Notes: a model not told the origin generated them from the sequence alone. Shown: positions 51,282 through 59,718, counted from the stretch's first letter. The stretch is DNA of 64,000 bases from Bacillota bacterium (GCA_012516125.1 JAAYXB010000047.1:45599-109598), one strand, 5' to 3'. A program made the numbers and translations.

Positions 51282-51800
51282 ATGAAGGCGTTGGTAGTGT
51301 ATGATTCGGTGTTCGGCAACACTGAGCGAATAGCTCTGGCAATCGGCGGCGCACTCGCAACCGGCGGCGCCAGCGCCACTGGTCGCGGCTGGGACGTCGA
51401 GACGCTCCGCGTAGGCGACGTGAAGCCCAAACACTTAAGTGGATTGGAATTGCTGATCGTTGGCTCCCCTACCCGAGCCTTTAGACCGACAAAGGCGATC
51501 ACTGACTTACTGAATGGCATTCCTTCGAATAGCTTAAAGGGCGTCAAGGTAGCGGCCTTTGATACTAGAATTTCCACGGCCGACGTGCGATCACGCTTTT
51601 TGAAAGTGATGGTGAGCCTGTTTGGATATGCCGCCAAACCCATAGCTGACAAACTTGTGCAGAAGGGAGGAGCGCCGATAGCTCCGCCTGAGGGGTTTTT
51701 CGTAAAGGCTTCCGAGGGCCCGCTGAAAGACGGTGAGCTTGAACGGGCCGTGGAGTGGGCAAAGGCGGTCGTAGCGGCCGTGGGAACCCAGCGGCATTGA
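51282..51800 (+). CDS. Flavodoxin-family protein
   Basis: This 172-residue FMN protein has the phosphate-binding loop VVYDSVFGNTERIALAI at its N-terminus. LLIVGSPTRAFRPTKAI and VAAFDTRIS are FMN-contact loops. It most resembles flavodoxin-like proteins of the menaquinone-dependent protoporphyrinogen oxidase or WrbA kind rather than electron-transfer flavodoxins. Its role is unknown. AAAGGAGGT precedes ATG 51282 by 11 nt. It is a single gene after the repeats. Confidence 0.85.
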   Translation: MKALVVYDSVFGNTERIALAIGGALATGGASATGRGWDVETLRVGDVKPKHLSGLELLIVGSPTRAFRPTKAITDLLNGIPSNSLKGVKVAAFDTRISTADVRSRFLKVMVSLFGYAAKPIADKLVQKGGAPIAPPEGFFVKASEGPLKDGELERAVEWAKAVVAAVGTQRH

Positions 51801-52099
51801 ACCTCAGCTCGAGAGGAACACTCGCAAGCTACACTTACAGGCTATAGGTAACCAAAGGCAAAGTCTCAACAAGGGCTGGATGAAACCGTTGAACTGTCCC
51901 AGGGGCTGCCAGTTCGGGCGACCACGGGGCGGTTTTGGGCGGCGCAACCTGGCTGTAGCGCCGTCCCGTGAATGGTTCAAATCTGAGCTTGGTCAGCTAT
52001 ACAATGAGACTCTATAATGGCGCCCTGCTTAAGTCATGATAATCAAGAGGAGACATTAGACTTTGTGTCGAAAGAGCATTTAGGGGGGAAGAGGTTTCC

Positions 52100-52591
52100 G
52101 TGTTGCTGGAATCCCTTGAGGGGCTGCTTGAAGCGATCAAAGAGAGATCTTTGGACTTCTATGGGGAGCGCCTGGTCACCTTGGTGGTCTATTGCTCTGT
52201 AGGACGCGGAGTCCCGCGGCCCAACTCTGACGTGGATTTGCTAATTGTGGCATCCCCCCTCCCTGAGGGCAGATTGAAGCGTATGCAGGAGTTTTCTCAC
52301 CTGGAAGAATCTCTGGGGGGTATTCTTAGTGACATGAGAAAACGCGGAATAACACCCGCGCTCTCGCCTGTGATCAAAACCCCGCACGAGGTAAAATCGG
52401 GAAGTCTTCTGTTCTTGGACATGATTGAGGACGCAAGGATACTCTACGACAGGGATGGCTTCTTCGCAGGCTACCTGGACGAGCTGAAAAGGAAGCTCCA
52501 GGCGCTGGGAGCAAAGAAGGTAAAGTGGAAAGGAGCATGGTACTGGGATCTGAAGCCCGATTTCCGGAGGGGGGATATAATCGACCTATGA
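52100..52591 (+). CDS. Nucleotidyltransferase-domain protein (MNT family)
   Basis: This 163-residue nucleotidyltransferase has LVVYCSVGRGVPRPNSDVDL, a divergent GSx10DxD motif with Cys-Ser-Val-Gly in place of Gly-Ser. The second half (VKSGSLLFLDMIEDARILYD) is typical of the MNT/HEPN class that guard against toxins or are themselves AMPylators. GTG at 52100 has AGAGG upstream. Its stop overlaps the next gene's ATG (ATGA), as in MNT-HEPN pairs. There is no complete HEPN partner. Confidence 0.75.
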   Translation: MLLESLEGLLEAIKERSLDFYGERLVTLVVYCSVGRGVPRPNSDVDLLIVASPLPEGRLKRMQEFSHLEESLGGILSDMRKRGITPALSPVIKTPHEVKSGSLLFLDMIEDARILYDRDGFFAGYLDELKRKLQALGAKKVKWKGAWYWDLKPDFRRGDIIDL

Positions 52592-52791
52592 GCGGCCTGA
52601 CTCTTGGAGGAAGCTACCTGATCAAGCTGGAACATGCGGCACGGTTCCCAGACGAGATCAAGCCTCAGCTTCGGCGACTTGCCGATATCTCCAAATGGCT
52701 GCGCAAGGAGAGGGAGTTTGCCTTCTATGGTGATGTAGATTTCATACCAACTGATGAATACAGTAAGGAAGATGCCGAAAGGGCGCGTTAA
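52588..52791 (+). CDS. Short HEPN-like protein, N-terminal part lacking
   Basis: This 67-residue product overlaps the MNT gene by ATGA. Its C-terminus, DEYSKEDAERA, matches the end of HEPN domains (YTxEDAERA) and the middle (LRRLADISKWLRKEREFAFYG) their last helices. The N-terminal helices and any RX4-6H-type motif are missing. It could be a degraded partner of the MNT protein or a functional short version. A conserved overlap with the upstream gene argues against a random fragment. Confidence 0.55.
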   Translation: MSGLTLGGSYLIKLEHAARFPDEIKPQLRRLADISKWLRKEREFAFYGDVDFIPTDEYSKEDAERAR

Positions 52792-52801
52792 GACGCAAGG
52801 T

Positions 52802-53100
52802 TTACAGTGATGATTGCGCGGAAGGCAGTTTTGACGGGTTGATGCCTTCTGCTCCCGGAGCACCCTCTCCGCCGGAAACTTTGTACACGGTCTTCGTTGG
52901 AGGAGCTTCGCATCTCCTTGGCCTTCCCGGCCTCTCACGCTTCAAGATGACCTCCTCGGTTGCCACCTCTCGGGAAACACTGTAGAATGGACCGGCGTTT
53001 TCCCGCTTCAGCCTTTCAAGCGCTGCCGTTGCATCTGGTTCACATGCAAACTCAAGGACTGACAGCTTCTTGACCTTCTCCCCGTTGACCTTTTCCAGCG
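52802..53100 (-). pseudogene. Transposase fragment, IS1634-like
   Basis: A minus-strand frame reads FACEPDATAALERLKREN, then YSVSREVATEEVILKRERPG and RPRRCEAPPTKTVYKV. That matches the middle of IS1634/IS4-superfamily transposases, where FACEADA...AL and a RGRP(R/K) segment precede YRV. Upstream codons break into stops and there is no start. No inverted repeats or target duplications were found. Confidence 0.55.
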
Positions 53101-53846
53101 ACCCACCCTCAGGTACTCCGGCGTGGGTCGATGCACGCGCTCCTCCTCATTTCAGCAACCCTGAGAAGGCGTGATAGGCGAGCTGGACGTAGTTGATCTT
53201 GACGCTATATTAGAAGCGAGGTGCGGGAATACTCTACGCGCGGAGACTCCTGACAAATGTCCTTCGGGACGTCTCCTTTAGCGCCGGGCAAGACGCCCAG
53301 TGAAGCGTCTTTCGGACCTTCCAAGGTCCGAAGCGTGCCTTCTGAGATGTTCGACCAGGCCCCTGAGGCGGCAGCGCCTGCAAGAAGGTTACTGGCGACA
53401 TCTGCTGCGGCTCGGTGCCCGGCGCTTCCTTCTGCCCACCTTCCGTCCATCTTCTGTCGACCTTTCATTCACTCTGTCGACCTTCTCTCCGCGTGGCAGC
53501 CTACCAAGATATGCCTGCAGGCGCTTGTAGGCGCAGATGATCGAGTGCCCCTGGAAACCCGCGCCGAGCCAGACGGAAGTATGCCAGGCAAGACCAATAT
53601 CCCGAACGATTCGCGCGAGTACTGCGCGAGGGTCGCTGTGACAAGACTCAAGCGAACCGGGCTGCGCTGCTACATGCCAGTGTTCTTCCTCTTGCCCCTG
53701 GCACCTCCATCTAGCACGTATCGAGCAGTTCACTTGTGGACCCGCGACGTGCTCCCCACCCCATAGTGCTCCACAGCACGTAGAGCAACCCCCATGGCAC
53801 ACTGGAAAAACAGTTAGATCATGGAGGAATCCGCTACCAGGTGAAG
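53101..53846. other. Unrecognised stretch between transposase remnant and GNAT gene
   Basis: About 750 bp with no gene I can name. TTCGGACCTT, two bases, AAGGTCCGAA (53311-53332) is a perfect 10-bp palindrome. A minus-strand frame (about 53389-53802) has a protein-like part (RIVRDIGLAWHTSVWLGAG) but no family match by eye. It could be a decayed gene. Confidence 0.4.
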
Positions 53847-53874
53847 AATTACCTCACCGGATGGTGAGGTAATT
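53847..53874 (+). promoter_or_regulatory. Perfect hairpin over the ribosome binding site of a GNAT gene
   Basis: AATTACCTCACC, GGAT and GGTGAGGTAATT form a perfect 12-bp stem that ends one base before ATG 53876. The ribosome binding site GGTGAGG lies in its 3' arm. As RNA it would hide the site; as DNA it is a candidate operator. Confidence 0.75.
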
Positions 53875-53875
53875 T

Positions 53876-54424
53876 ATGAGGGTCAGACAAGCAACTCCTG
53901 CTGATGCCCCGATGTTGGCCAGAGTCCACGTGGATACCTGGAGAGCTACGTACAAAGGCATCATAGCTGATTCGTATCTTGCCCGCCTTGATTACCGCGC
54001 AGGAGAGGAGCGTTGGAGGGTAAGCCTTACCGAGTCGCCAGATTCAGACGCGTCACGTGGCAGAATCGTACTGGTGGCCGAGCACGAGGCGTCTGGAGTA
54101 GTAGGCTTCGCTGCGGGAGGCCCCAACCGGGACAAGGACACCGACTGCGACGGCGAGCTATATGCAATCTATGTGCTGCCGGAGCATCAGAGAAGAGGCG
54201 TCGGCAGGATGCTTGTGGCTGCCATGGCGAAAAGCCTGCTCGAGGCGGGCCTCCACTCGATGGTTGTTTGGGTGCTTGCTGCAAACCCGTCCCGCAGGTT
54301 CTACGAGAATCTTGGGGCCAGGGAAATCAAGCAGCGCAAGATAGAGATCGGTGGCCAGCAGTATGACGAGATGTCATACGGCTGGCCCGATTTGCACATG
54401 TTATCTCGGAGTTTACAGGTATAA
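53876..54424 (+). CDS. GNAT family N-acetyltransferase
   Basis: This 182-residue acetyltransferase begins MRVRQATPADAPMLARVHVD. It has the acetyl-CoA loop VLPEHQRRGVGRMLVAAMAK and AANPSRRFYENLGAREIKQR near the end. WRATYKGI is shared with a subgroup close to ribosomal-protein and antibiotic acetyltransferases. The substrate is unknown. Its ribosome binding site lies inside a perfect hairpin (53847-53874), suggesting translational or repressor control. No partner genes flank it. Confidence 0.88.
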   Translation: MRVRQATPADAPMLARVHVDTWRATYKGIIADSYLARLDYRAGEERWRVSLTESPDSDASRGRIVLVAEHEASGVVGFAAGGPNRDKDTDCDGELYAIYVLPEHQRRGVGRMLVAAMAKSLLEAGLHSMVVWVLAANPSRRFYENLGAREIKQRKIEIGGQQYDEMSYGWPDLHMLSRSLQV

Positions 54425-54899
54425 GTGTATCGCCTGGTCCCCAGAAGGAAGCGGCGATTTGCGGCCGGATTCTCGGCATACTCTAGATAACCAACTCCCA
54501 AGTTAAAACCATGTCCAGGCGCACCGCAGGCGCACTCTATGTGCATACCCCCACGCCGGACGCAGCTTCTGAGTCCAAGCTTAGTCCTACTTTGCCACGT
54601 AGGCAGCAACACTCCATTTCCCGCGACGCGGCGGCCGATCAGCCTGCATTTGAACGGCCTAGCACAGGTGCCTGGGTGGCGCAATTGCGGCGGAATTGCC
54701 AGGAGTTGCACATGTGATAGCGTAGCATTAGGTATTTATCGCTTTTCGGCCTCCACATGAGCATGGGGGCGCGGCGGCGCAAAGGAACCGAAAAGAAAGC
54801 CATGATACCAACATATAAGACGGGTGGTTACCTACAGCCCATTCGTCCAGCCATCAGGTTCGGCAATACGCGATACGTAGTTTAGAAGGAGGGCCCGCC
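54425..54899. other. Intergenic stretch before second GNAT gene
   Basis: No gene, repeat or promoter was recognised in this 475-bp stretch. Base composition is lower in GC than the housekeeping part of the window. AAGGAGG at 54889-54895 is the ribosome binding site of the next gene. Confidence 0.5.
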
Positions 54900-55703
54900 A
54901 TGGACGGCGTCAAGATCCGAGAGATCGGCCCTGCCGACATGGACGACATCAACAAGATGTGCGTCATGCCCGGCTCTGAGCCTCGGGCAGTGCTTGATGT
55001 CTTGAGGGAAAGCGCCGAGGCGCACCGCAAGGCGGCCGCCATGGGCGCGAAGGTGTTCGGGGCTTTCCTGGGGGGAGTGGAGCCCGTTGGACGCATCGAG
55101 ATAATGCCCATTGAGGCGGCGCCGGTCCCCCTGGAGGGCGAGGGTTTGTGGGTTATCAGGTGCCTGTGGGTGCTTGACAAGGCGCGCGGTCTGGGGATCG
55201 CGAGGTCTCTTATGCAGCTTGGCCTTGACGCCGCACAAGCGTCCAAAGGCGTAGCGGTTCTCACGTATCCTGGTTGGATGCCTGTCGCCTTCTTTGAGCG
55301 GTTCGGTTTTCAAGTGGTTGAGCGGAAGGCTGGCGGGGCAACGGTGCTCCTGCGCAAAACCGTCCCCGGCGCGGGCACGCGAGTCTCCCTGGTCTCTCCC
55401 ATAGTGCCTTTCGCACGACCAGAGGACGCTGCTTTCTCGCGAGATGTGGTAAGGGTGGAGGCCGTATTCAACTCCAGATGCCCGTGGGTGATGCAGCGAT
55501 ATCGTAAGTACCTGTCCATCGCCGCTTCAATTTCAGATAGGGTAGTCACCCATGAGAATGTAATCCACACCCATGCTGACGCGCTCCGGCTGGGTGAGGA
55601 AAACCTTTACATAGACGGGGTCGCACCTTTCTCCGGACCTGTCCGTCCCCAGGAACTCGAACGAGTTGTCAAGGAACGTCTTGCGGCCAAAGGGCTGGGG
55701 TGA
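54900..55703 (+). CDS. GNAT acetyltransferase with YoaP-like C-terminal domain
   Basis: In this 267-residue protein the N-terminal half is a GNAT domain (VIRCLWVLDKARGLGIARSL is the acetyl-CoA loop and WMPVAFFERFGFQ a final strand). From about residue 155 a second domain follows, with VFNSRCPWVMQRYRKYLSI and VAPFSGPVRPQELERVV, resembling the thiol-containing C-terminal domain of B. subtilis YoaP. The Cys in RCPW could be redox-active. Role unknown. GAAGGAGG precedes ATG 54900. Confidence 0.82.
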   Translation: MDGVKIREIGPADMDDINKMCVMPGSEPRAVLDVLRESAEAHRKAAAMGAKVFGAFLGGVEPVGRIEIMPIEAAPVPLEGEGLWVIRCLWVLDKARGLGIARSLMQLGLDAAQASKGVAVLTYPGWMPVAFFERFGFQVVERKAGGATVLLRKTVPGAGTRVSLVSPIVPFARPEDAAFSRDVVRVEAVFNSRCPWVMQRYRKYLSIAASISDRVVTHENVIHTHADALRLGEENLYIDGVAPFSGPVRPQELERVVKERLAAKGLG

Positions 55704-55710
55704 AGGTATG

Positions 55711-55763
55711 GGTGATGGTGAGGGTGAGAGTGAGAGTGAGGGTGAGGGTGAGGGTGAGGGTGA
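55711..55763 (+). repeat. GGTGAG hexamer repeat
   Basis: Roughly nine units of GGTGAG with some AGTGAG variants follow the GNAT/YoaP gene stop by 7 bp. They are outside any gene. Confidence 0.9.
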
Positions 55764-56230
55764 ATGCCGGCTTACTCCTCCGGTGCCGCCTCGCCATGAG
55801 CCGGCTCCCGGAGCGAGGACCCAGGGCCGGGTCCGGCTCAAGCAAGCATAGCCGCCAGATCTGCTGGTAAAGACAGACGTATCACCCGTCCACCCGTCCT
55901 ATGATGATCTCCGCGGCCACGTCTGCCACCGCGCCTCCGTCCGGACAACGCAGTCTTCCACCACGCACCACGGCATGTTCGAGTTCGAGAATGCGCGCGG
56001 TCCCTGCGCGCGCTGCAGATGCCACCCAAGTTCGCCTCCGCCCTCCCGCATCCGAACCCGCCCCGCCCCGACCTGCAGCGGCGCAGCGAGCCGCAGCGAC
56101 CCTGGGTTCATTCTCGCTTCATCCCAGTAAATCGAGATGTGTGCGATACCTAACCCAGGGTTCTGCCACAAGGAGCCATGCAACGACTTAATCCAAGACT
56201 CTAGCACTATCCCCGGACGCGATATTGGCC
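55764..56230. other. Intergenic stretch with a possible minus-strand gene remnant
   Basis: On the minus strand 55905-56010 reads ARILELEHAVVRGGRLRCPD and GGAVADVAAEIIIG before a stop. The pattern looks protein-like, for example the end of a glycosyltransferase or MurG-like protein, but nothing upstream supports a full gene. The rest is unremarkable. Confidence 0.35.
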
Positions 56231-56530
56231 TCAGAGGCGTTCTTTGAGCCGCCCCGACGCATACTTGTGCAGAATGCTGGCGATCAATGTCTGATAAGGA
56301 ATGCCTTCTTCCACAGCTCTTTTCCGGAGCGCTTCCAGGTCTTTGGAGGAGATCCGGATATTCACGCGGGCGTCTTTGCGATCTTTGCGAAAGGTATTCC
56401 TGGCATATTCCTGATAACGGTGCTTCTCGGCAGCAAGACCCTCTATAGAATGCCACTCCGCACGGTCATAGCTCTCCAGGACACCCTCTTCTTCATCGCT
56501 CAGTCCAGACTTGGCTTTCGTCTTACCCAT
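56231..56530 (-). CDS. BrnA-like antitoxin
   Basis: This 99-residue protein is rich in charged residues at the N-terminus and ends in a ribbon-helix-helix segment: ARVNIRISSKDLEALRKRAVEE, GIPYQTLIASILHKYASG. This is the pattern of BrnA/CopG-type antitoxins. ATG at 56530 follows GAGGAG by 8 nt and lies one base after the toxin stop. It is the second gene of the pair, as in brnTA modules. A palindrome within the promoter spacer is its likely operator. Confidence 0.82.
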   Translation of the reverse strand: MGKTKAKSGLSDEEEGVLESYDRAEWHSIEGLAAEKHRYQEYARNTFRKDRKDARVNIRISSKDLEALRKRAVEEGIPYQTLIASILHKYASGRLKERL

Positions 56531-56531
56531 C

Positions 56532-56819
56532 TCACTCACTCCTCTGCCTCCCTCGCAGATATTTCCGCGTCGCCTTTCGGCTCGGGATGATCGTCTTTAG
56601 AAATACCTCTCTTTCTGTCTCGACAAAAGCAACCAAATAAGCATAATCGCTGACAGCCACGATGAAAATCCTTTGGCCCCCATATTTCTCCTGGTTGGGG
56701 TGCTCTACGATATCCAGCACCTGGCCCCGCTCTATTTGACACACAATCTCTTCAAACGAGATACCACGTTGGCTCTTCAACCATTCATTCTTATCGTTGT
56801 TCCACGTGAAGTATTTCAT
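56532..56819 (-). CDS. BrnT-like ribonuclease toxin
   Basis: This 95-residue toxin starts MKYFTWNNDKNEWLKSQRG. It has ISFEEIVCQIERGQVLDIVE and a terminal FLKTIIPSRKATRKYL, as in BrnT/DUF497 RNases. ATG at 56819 coincides with the transcription start predicted from the promoter at 56826-56854, so the mRNA would be leaderless; no ribosome binding site is present. The antitoxin follows after one base. A truncated copy of its first 11 codons with the same promoter lies at 60478. Confidence 0.85.
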   Translation of the reverse strand: MKYFTWNNDKNEWLKSQRGISFEEIVCQIERGQVLDIVEHPNQEKYGGQRIFIVAVSDYAYLVAFVETEREVFLKTIIPSRKATRKYLRGRQRSE

Positions 56820-56825
56820 GGAACG

Positions 56826-56854
56826 ATCGTAGCACATTGTGTGCCTTATGACAA
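56826..56854 (-). promoter_or_regulatory. Promoter and operator of brnT/brnA (leaderless)
   Basis: TTGTCA (56849-56854) and TACGAT (56826-56831) are separated by 17 bases. The spacer contains the palindrome GCACACAATGTGC (56832-56844). Six bases separate TACGAT from the toxin ATG, so transcription should begin at or very near the A of ATG. Confidence 0.75.
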
Positions 56855-56879
56855 CACATGAATTCACAGCAATGATGAG

Positions 56880-57140
56880 TCGGACCATCCCATTTACCTT
56901 ATCGAATATCCCCGGAAACTCGACGCGTCCGGCGGTTGGCAGATTCGGCGGCGCCGGCAACTAAGGGACCCTTTGGCGATGCTCCAGGCCCTCCTCCTGG
57001 CAGCTGATCCCGGAATACAAAGCATAACCAGGCTCGTCTCGCACTTGAAATCATCAGAGGTGCTCGCCATAGTTTCCGGCTTCGACCCTGCTGAGGTCCC
57101 TGGGGTTAGCACCTTCTATGACTTCATGCGCCGCCTGTGA
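56880..57140 (+). pseudogene. Transposase N-terminal fragment
   Basis: The plus-strand frame ending at TGA 57138-57140 reads DPLAMLQALLLAADPGIQSI, TRLVSHLKSSEVLAIVSGFD, then PAEVPGVSTFYDFMRRL. This is the N-terminal part of the DUF4277/DUF772-type (IS1182-like) transposases, where a similar Leu-rich region precedes VPSxxTFYRFLxRL. It ends at a stop just where the transposase would continue. No terminal repeats were seen. Confidence 0.5.
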
Positions 57141-57232
57141 GGCGGGGACAACAAGCACTTCGCACAGAGAAGAGAGACACAATGGAAGGGCTGGCCCTGT
57201 CTCAAAACGCAACGATCACCTTGAAGTTTGCC

Positions 57233-57996
57233 CTATACATCAACCAGCAACAGACCTGGCTTTCCCAGCGGCATTTCAGCAAGTATCGAACCATCTCGAC
57301 CCACTATCATGGCACCTCCAAAACTCCCCCCGTCCAATTCCTTATCGGCGAGGTAGTTGACCATCAAACACACGGCGCCCGTCTTTGCTGCGCATCTTGC
57401 ATACTCAACCTTCTCCTCTCGGTTCCAGCGCCGCTCGTCATACGCACCATCGTCAAAGCAGCGGGCAAACGGGAAGAGGAGCCAGTCCACATTCAGGCCT
57501 CTCACTTGATCGGTCAGACACTCATCGAAAAGATCACCACAGATCAGGAAGGCAAACGAGCCCAATGGGGTCTCCACCCGGGGGATGGACTCACCCCCTG
57601 CCTGTATACCGATGAATCTGCGTTCGGTCCGTGCCAACCGGGCGTGATCCTGCGGTATTTTAAGACTACCTGACCATCCGGGCCGATGAGCACCGCTGTG
57701 TCGTAGAGACAGTTTCCATCTCGTTCGAGCATTCCTGCTGCAACGTATATCCCGGCATCCTTTGCGAATTGGCCCAGCACACCTACAGTTGGTCCGGGGA
57801 CAGGCTCACCGATCCTTATGTCGTGGGTCGGATCATCGTTATTGATGAGACCAGTCAGGACAGCCTCTCCGAAAACAACGAGATCAGCCTTGTTCTTCGC
57901 TGCCTCATGGATCGCTTCGAGCATCGCGCTCAGGTTCTGGACCTTGTTTCCAGCCACCCTGATTATGGCCAGCGCTACCTTCATATGGCGGCTCAT
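57233..57996 (-). pseudogene. Carbon-nitrogen hydrolase (nitrilase family), frameshifted
   Basis: Two overlapping minus-strand frames together give a nitrilase-like protein. The first (start near 57996) reads MKVALAIIRVAGNKVQNL and LVVFGEAVLTGLINNDDPTH with the catalytic Glu, and KYRRITPGWHG with the Lys region. The second resumes at ESIPRVETPLGSFAFLICGD with the catalytic Cys and continues to the end at 57233. The frame changes near 57600, at a run of G residues in GCAGGGGGTG; a missing G or a -1 ribosomal slip would both explain it. AAGGGGGG precedes ATG 57996. Its upstream end lies inside the broken vapC. Confidence 0.7.
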
Positions 57997-58049
57997 GCCC
58001 CCCTTAGAATGAACTGTGCCCACCTGCAGAGCCAGGGCACACATACAAG

Positions 58050-58149
58050 CTTTCTCGAGCAGAGCGGCACAGGCTTCCGCCTTGTCTGGGTCGTCGTTGG
58101 TCAGAAAGCGCAGGATCATATCGGCGTCAATCGCGAGTGCCCTTCGCAT
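58050..58149 (-). pseudogene. VapC-type PIN toxin, N-terminal remnant
   Basis: ATG at 58149 starts MRRALAIDADMILRFLTNDD and continues to KAEACAALLEKA, the first strand and helix of a PIN domain with its first catalytic Asp. The homology stops after about 33 residues and the same frame runs on into the nitrilase. GGAGGAG precedes the ATG by 7 nt and the start overlaps vapB by 23 bp. The PIN domain is therefore truncated. Confidence 0.65.
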
Positions 58150-58378
58150 TGATGCGCTCCTCCATGGCGGCGTGGCGGGCTTTCTTGAAGTCCTGAGGGC
58201 CGCTGACGGCGACCTTCCCACGCAGGCTGGCAATCCGCTGAGGCGCCAGAGTCACCCGGAAGTCGTTCTCCCCCTCGATGAAGCGAAGGTAAGTGCCGGG
58301 TTTGATGTTGAACCGTTTTCGCAGCCTTGCGGGAAGGGTGATCTGTCCCTTGCTAGAGACCTTGACGATTTCCGACAC
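58127..58378 (-). CDS. vapB: VapB-type antitoxin (AbrB fold)
   Basis: This 83-residue AbrB-type antitoxin begins SEIVKVSSKGQITLPARLRK and continues with a C-terminal toxin-neutralising tail. GTG at 58378 follows AAAGGAG by 9 nt; an ATG three codons upstream touches the ribosome binding site. Its partner vapC is truncated after about 33 codons, so the antitoxin is now an orphan. It could still act as a DNA-binding repressor. Confidence 0.82.
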   Translation of the reverse strand: MSEIVKVSSKGQITLPARLRKRFNIKPGTYLRFIEGENDFRVTLAPQRIASLRGKVAVSGPQDFKKARHAAMEERINAKGTRD

Positions 58379-58387
58379 CGAGAGCAT

Positions 58388-59490
58388 CTCCTTTACTCTT
58401 CGCACTGTTGCTTTACACACAGGGTATTATACGCCACCATTAGGAGGTGTAAACGTCTCGGCTTACATAGGCTACGCAGCCGCACGATCGCGCGTGTCAA
58501 AGTTGTGCATGAATGAGCGGCGAAGCGGAAGTGAAGTCCCCTTTTGGCGCAATGGATCCACTGCCACAAGGGTCGGGACGTCGAACTGTAAGAAGCACCC
58601 CCCTGCTCATCCCGGCTTCGCCGCCAGGCAAATGCCGAAGACCTTTTTCACGCGAGGCTCTTTGACCCGGATGAGAAGGGACACCCATAGAGAATAACCC
58701 CGTGTAAGTATGCGTGAAGGAGGCTGTGGATTCCCGCAGCAGCTGCTACTCTGGCCGAGCACGGCGACGGCTTCGCACGATTCAACGGGGCAGCGTTGAC
58801 ACAATGTGGGAAACATCAACAGTCTCGTGAGGGGGCTCATGCATGAGAGAGGGAAGCCGGTGCTCGCGGACATCGAACCTGACACGGCGAACATCGACCC
58901 GAACCTCATCGAGGACGCCATCACTCCCCGTATGCAAACGTCAAGCGAAAAGGATGACAGACCGTCGAAGCGTTTCACCCGCCTGCCATCACCTCGACCC
59001 TAAACAAGGAGGCCACAGCTTGGTCGATCGTGCTGCCGATTTCGCCGCCCAAGACAGGGGGTCTTGACACGGCCCTTCCATATCAGTTGGCCACCTAGAC
59101 TTCTCCTTCCGTGGTCTGATGGTAAGGAAGCAATGTTTCTTATGGGGAACGTAAACTTGCTCACGGCTTTTAGCCTTCCTGTTGGACACCCAAGTACGCT
59201 ACGGTGTCAGCGCCGACGACTGCTGTTGAAACCAGAAACCGCTCTATTCTCACGTCTGATCGTGCAGACCGCACCTTATTCCTGCACACCAAGAGGCTGG
59301 GTGTAATAGGAGTGTGTGTCGGTGCCGGCGCAATCTGACGTTGACGTAATTGGGATTTGCGGCTGTGTGCCGTATCACGGTCGAACTCCGATCGAACTCG
59401 AGTGCGGTATCTGAACGAGAGGATGCTACTTGACTCATTCTGTTCGTGGTGATATATTGTAGTTACAATGGATCTATGGGAGGGATAACT
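58388..59490. other. Degenerate stretch including a DegT aminotransferase remnant
   Basis: No intact gene is seen. The plus-strand segment 58806-58935 is described separately. Elsewhere frames are short, and composition drifts toward lower GC. Promoters of the downstream antitoxin should lie near 59400-59490. Confidence 0.45.
58806..58935 (+). pseudogene. DegT/DnrJ/EryC1 aminotransferase fragment
   Basis: The frame reads GKPVLADIEPDTANIDPNLI then EDAITPR. This matches the segment of DegT-family aminotransferases where PVFVDIDPxTxNIDPxxIExAITPR(T) is strongly conserved. No start or catalytic Lys region is present, so this is a remnant of a sugar or cofactor aminotransferase. Confidence 0.6.
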
Positions 59491-59718
59491 GTGATCAAAA
59501 CCCTGACCACGCACGGAAACAGCGCGGCACTGATCATCGATAAGCCGATACTGGAGCTGCTGAATATCACCATGAATACGCCCTTGAAAATCGTCACGGA
59601 TGGTAAGAACTTGATTATCTCCCCTATCCACGATGTGACACGCGAGGAGCGGTTCAAAGATGCGCTCGCCAGGATAAACGCCGAACATGAGTCCACACTA
59701 AGAAGGCTTGCAGAATAG
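59491..59718 (+). CDS. AbrB-type antitoxin
   Basis: This 75-residue protein begins VIKTLTTHGNSAALIIDKPI, an AbrB/MazE-like hairpin, and ends in a helical tail (KDALARINAEHESTLRRLAE). GTG at 59491 follows GGGAGG by 7 nt. A Doc-type toxin lies about 60 bp downstream on the same strand. AbrB-type antitoxins paired with Doc/Fic toxins are a known combination. Confidence 0.78.
   Translation: MIKTLTTHGNSAALIIDKPILELLNITMNTPLKIVTDGKNLIISPIHDVTREERFKDALARINAEHESTLRRLAE

Noticed and set aside
53205..53470. Group II intron end or attachment site
   Set aside because: The perfect TTCGGACCTT palindrome is not a domain V and no intron-encoded protein lies nearby.
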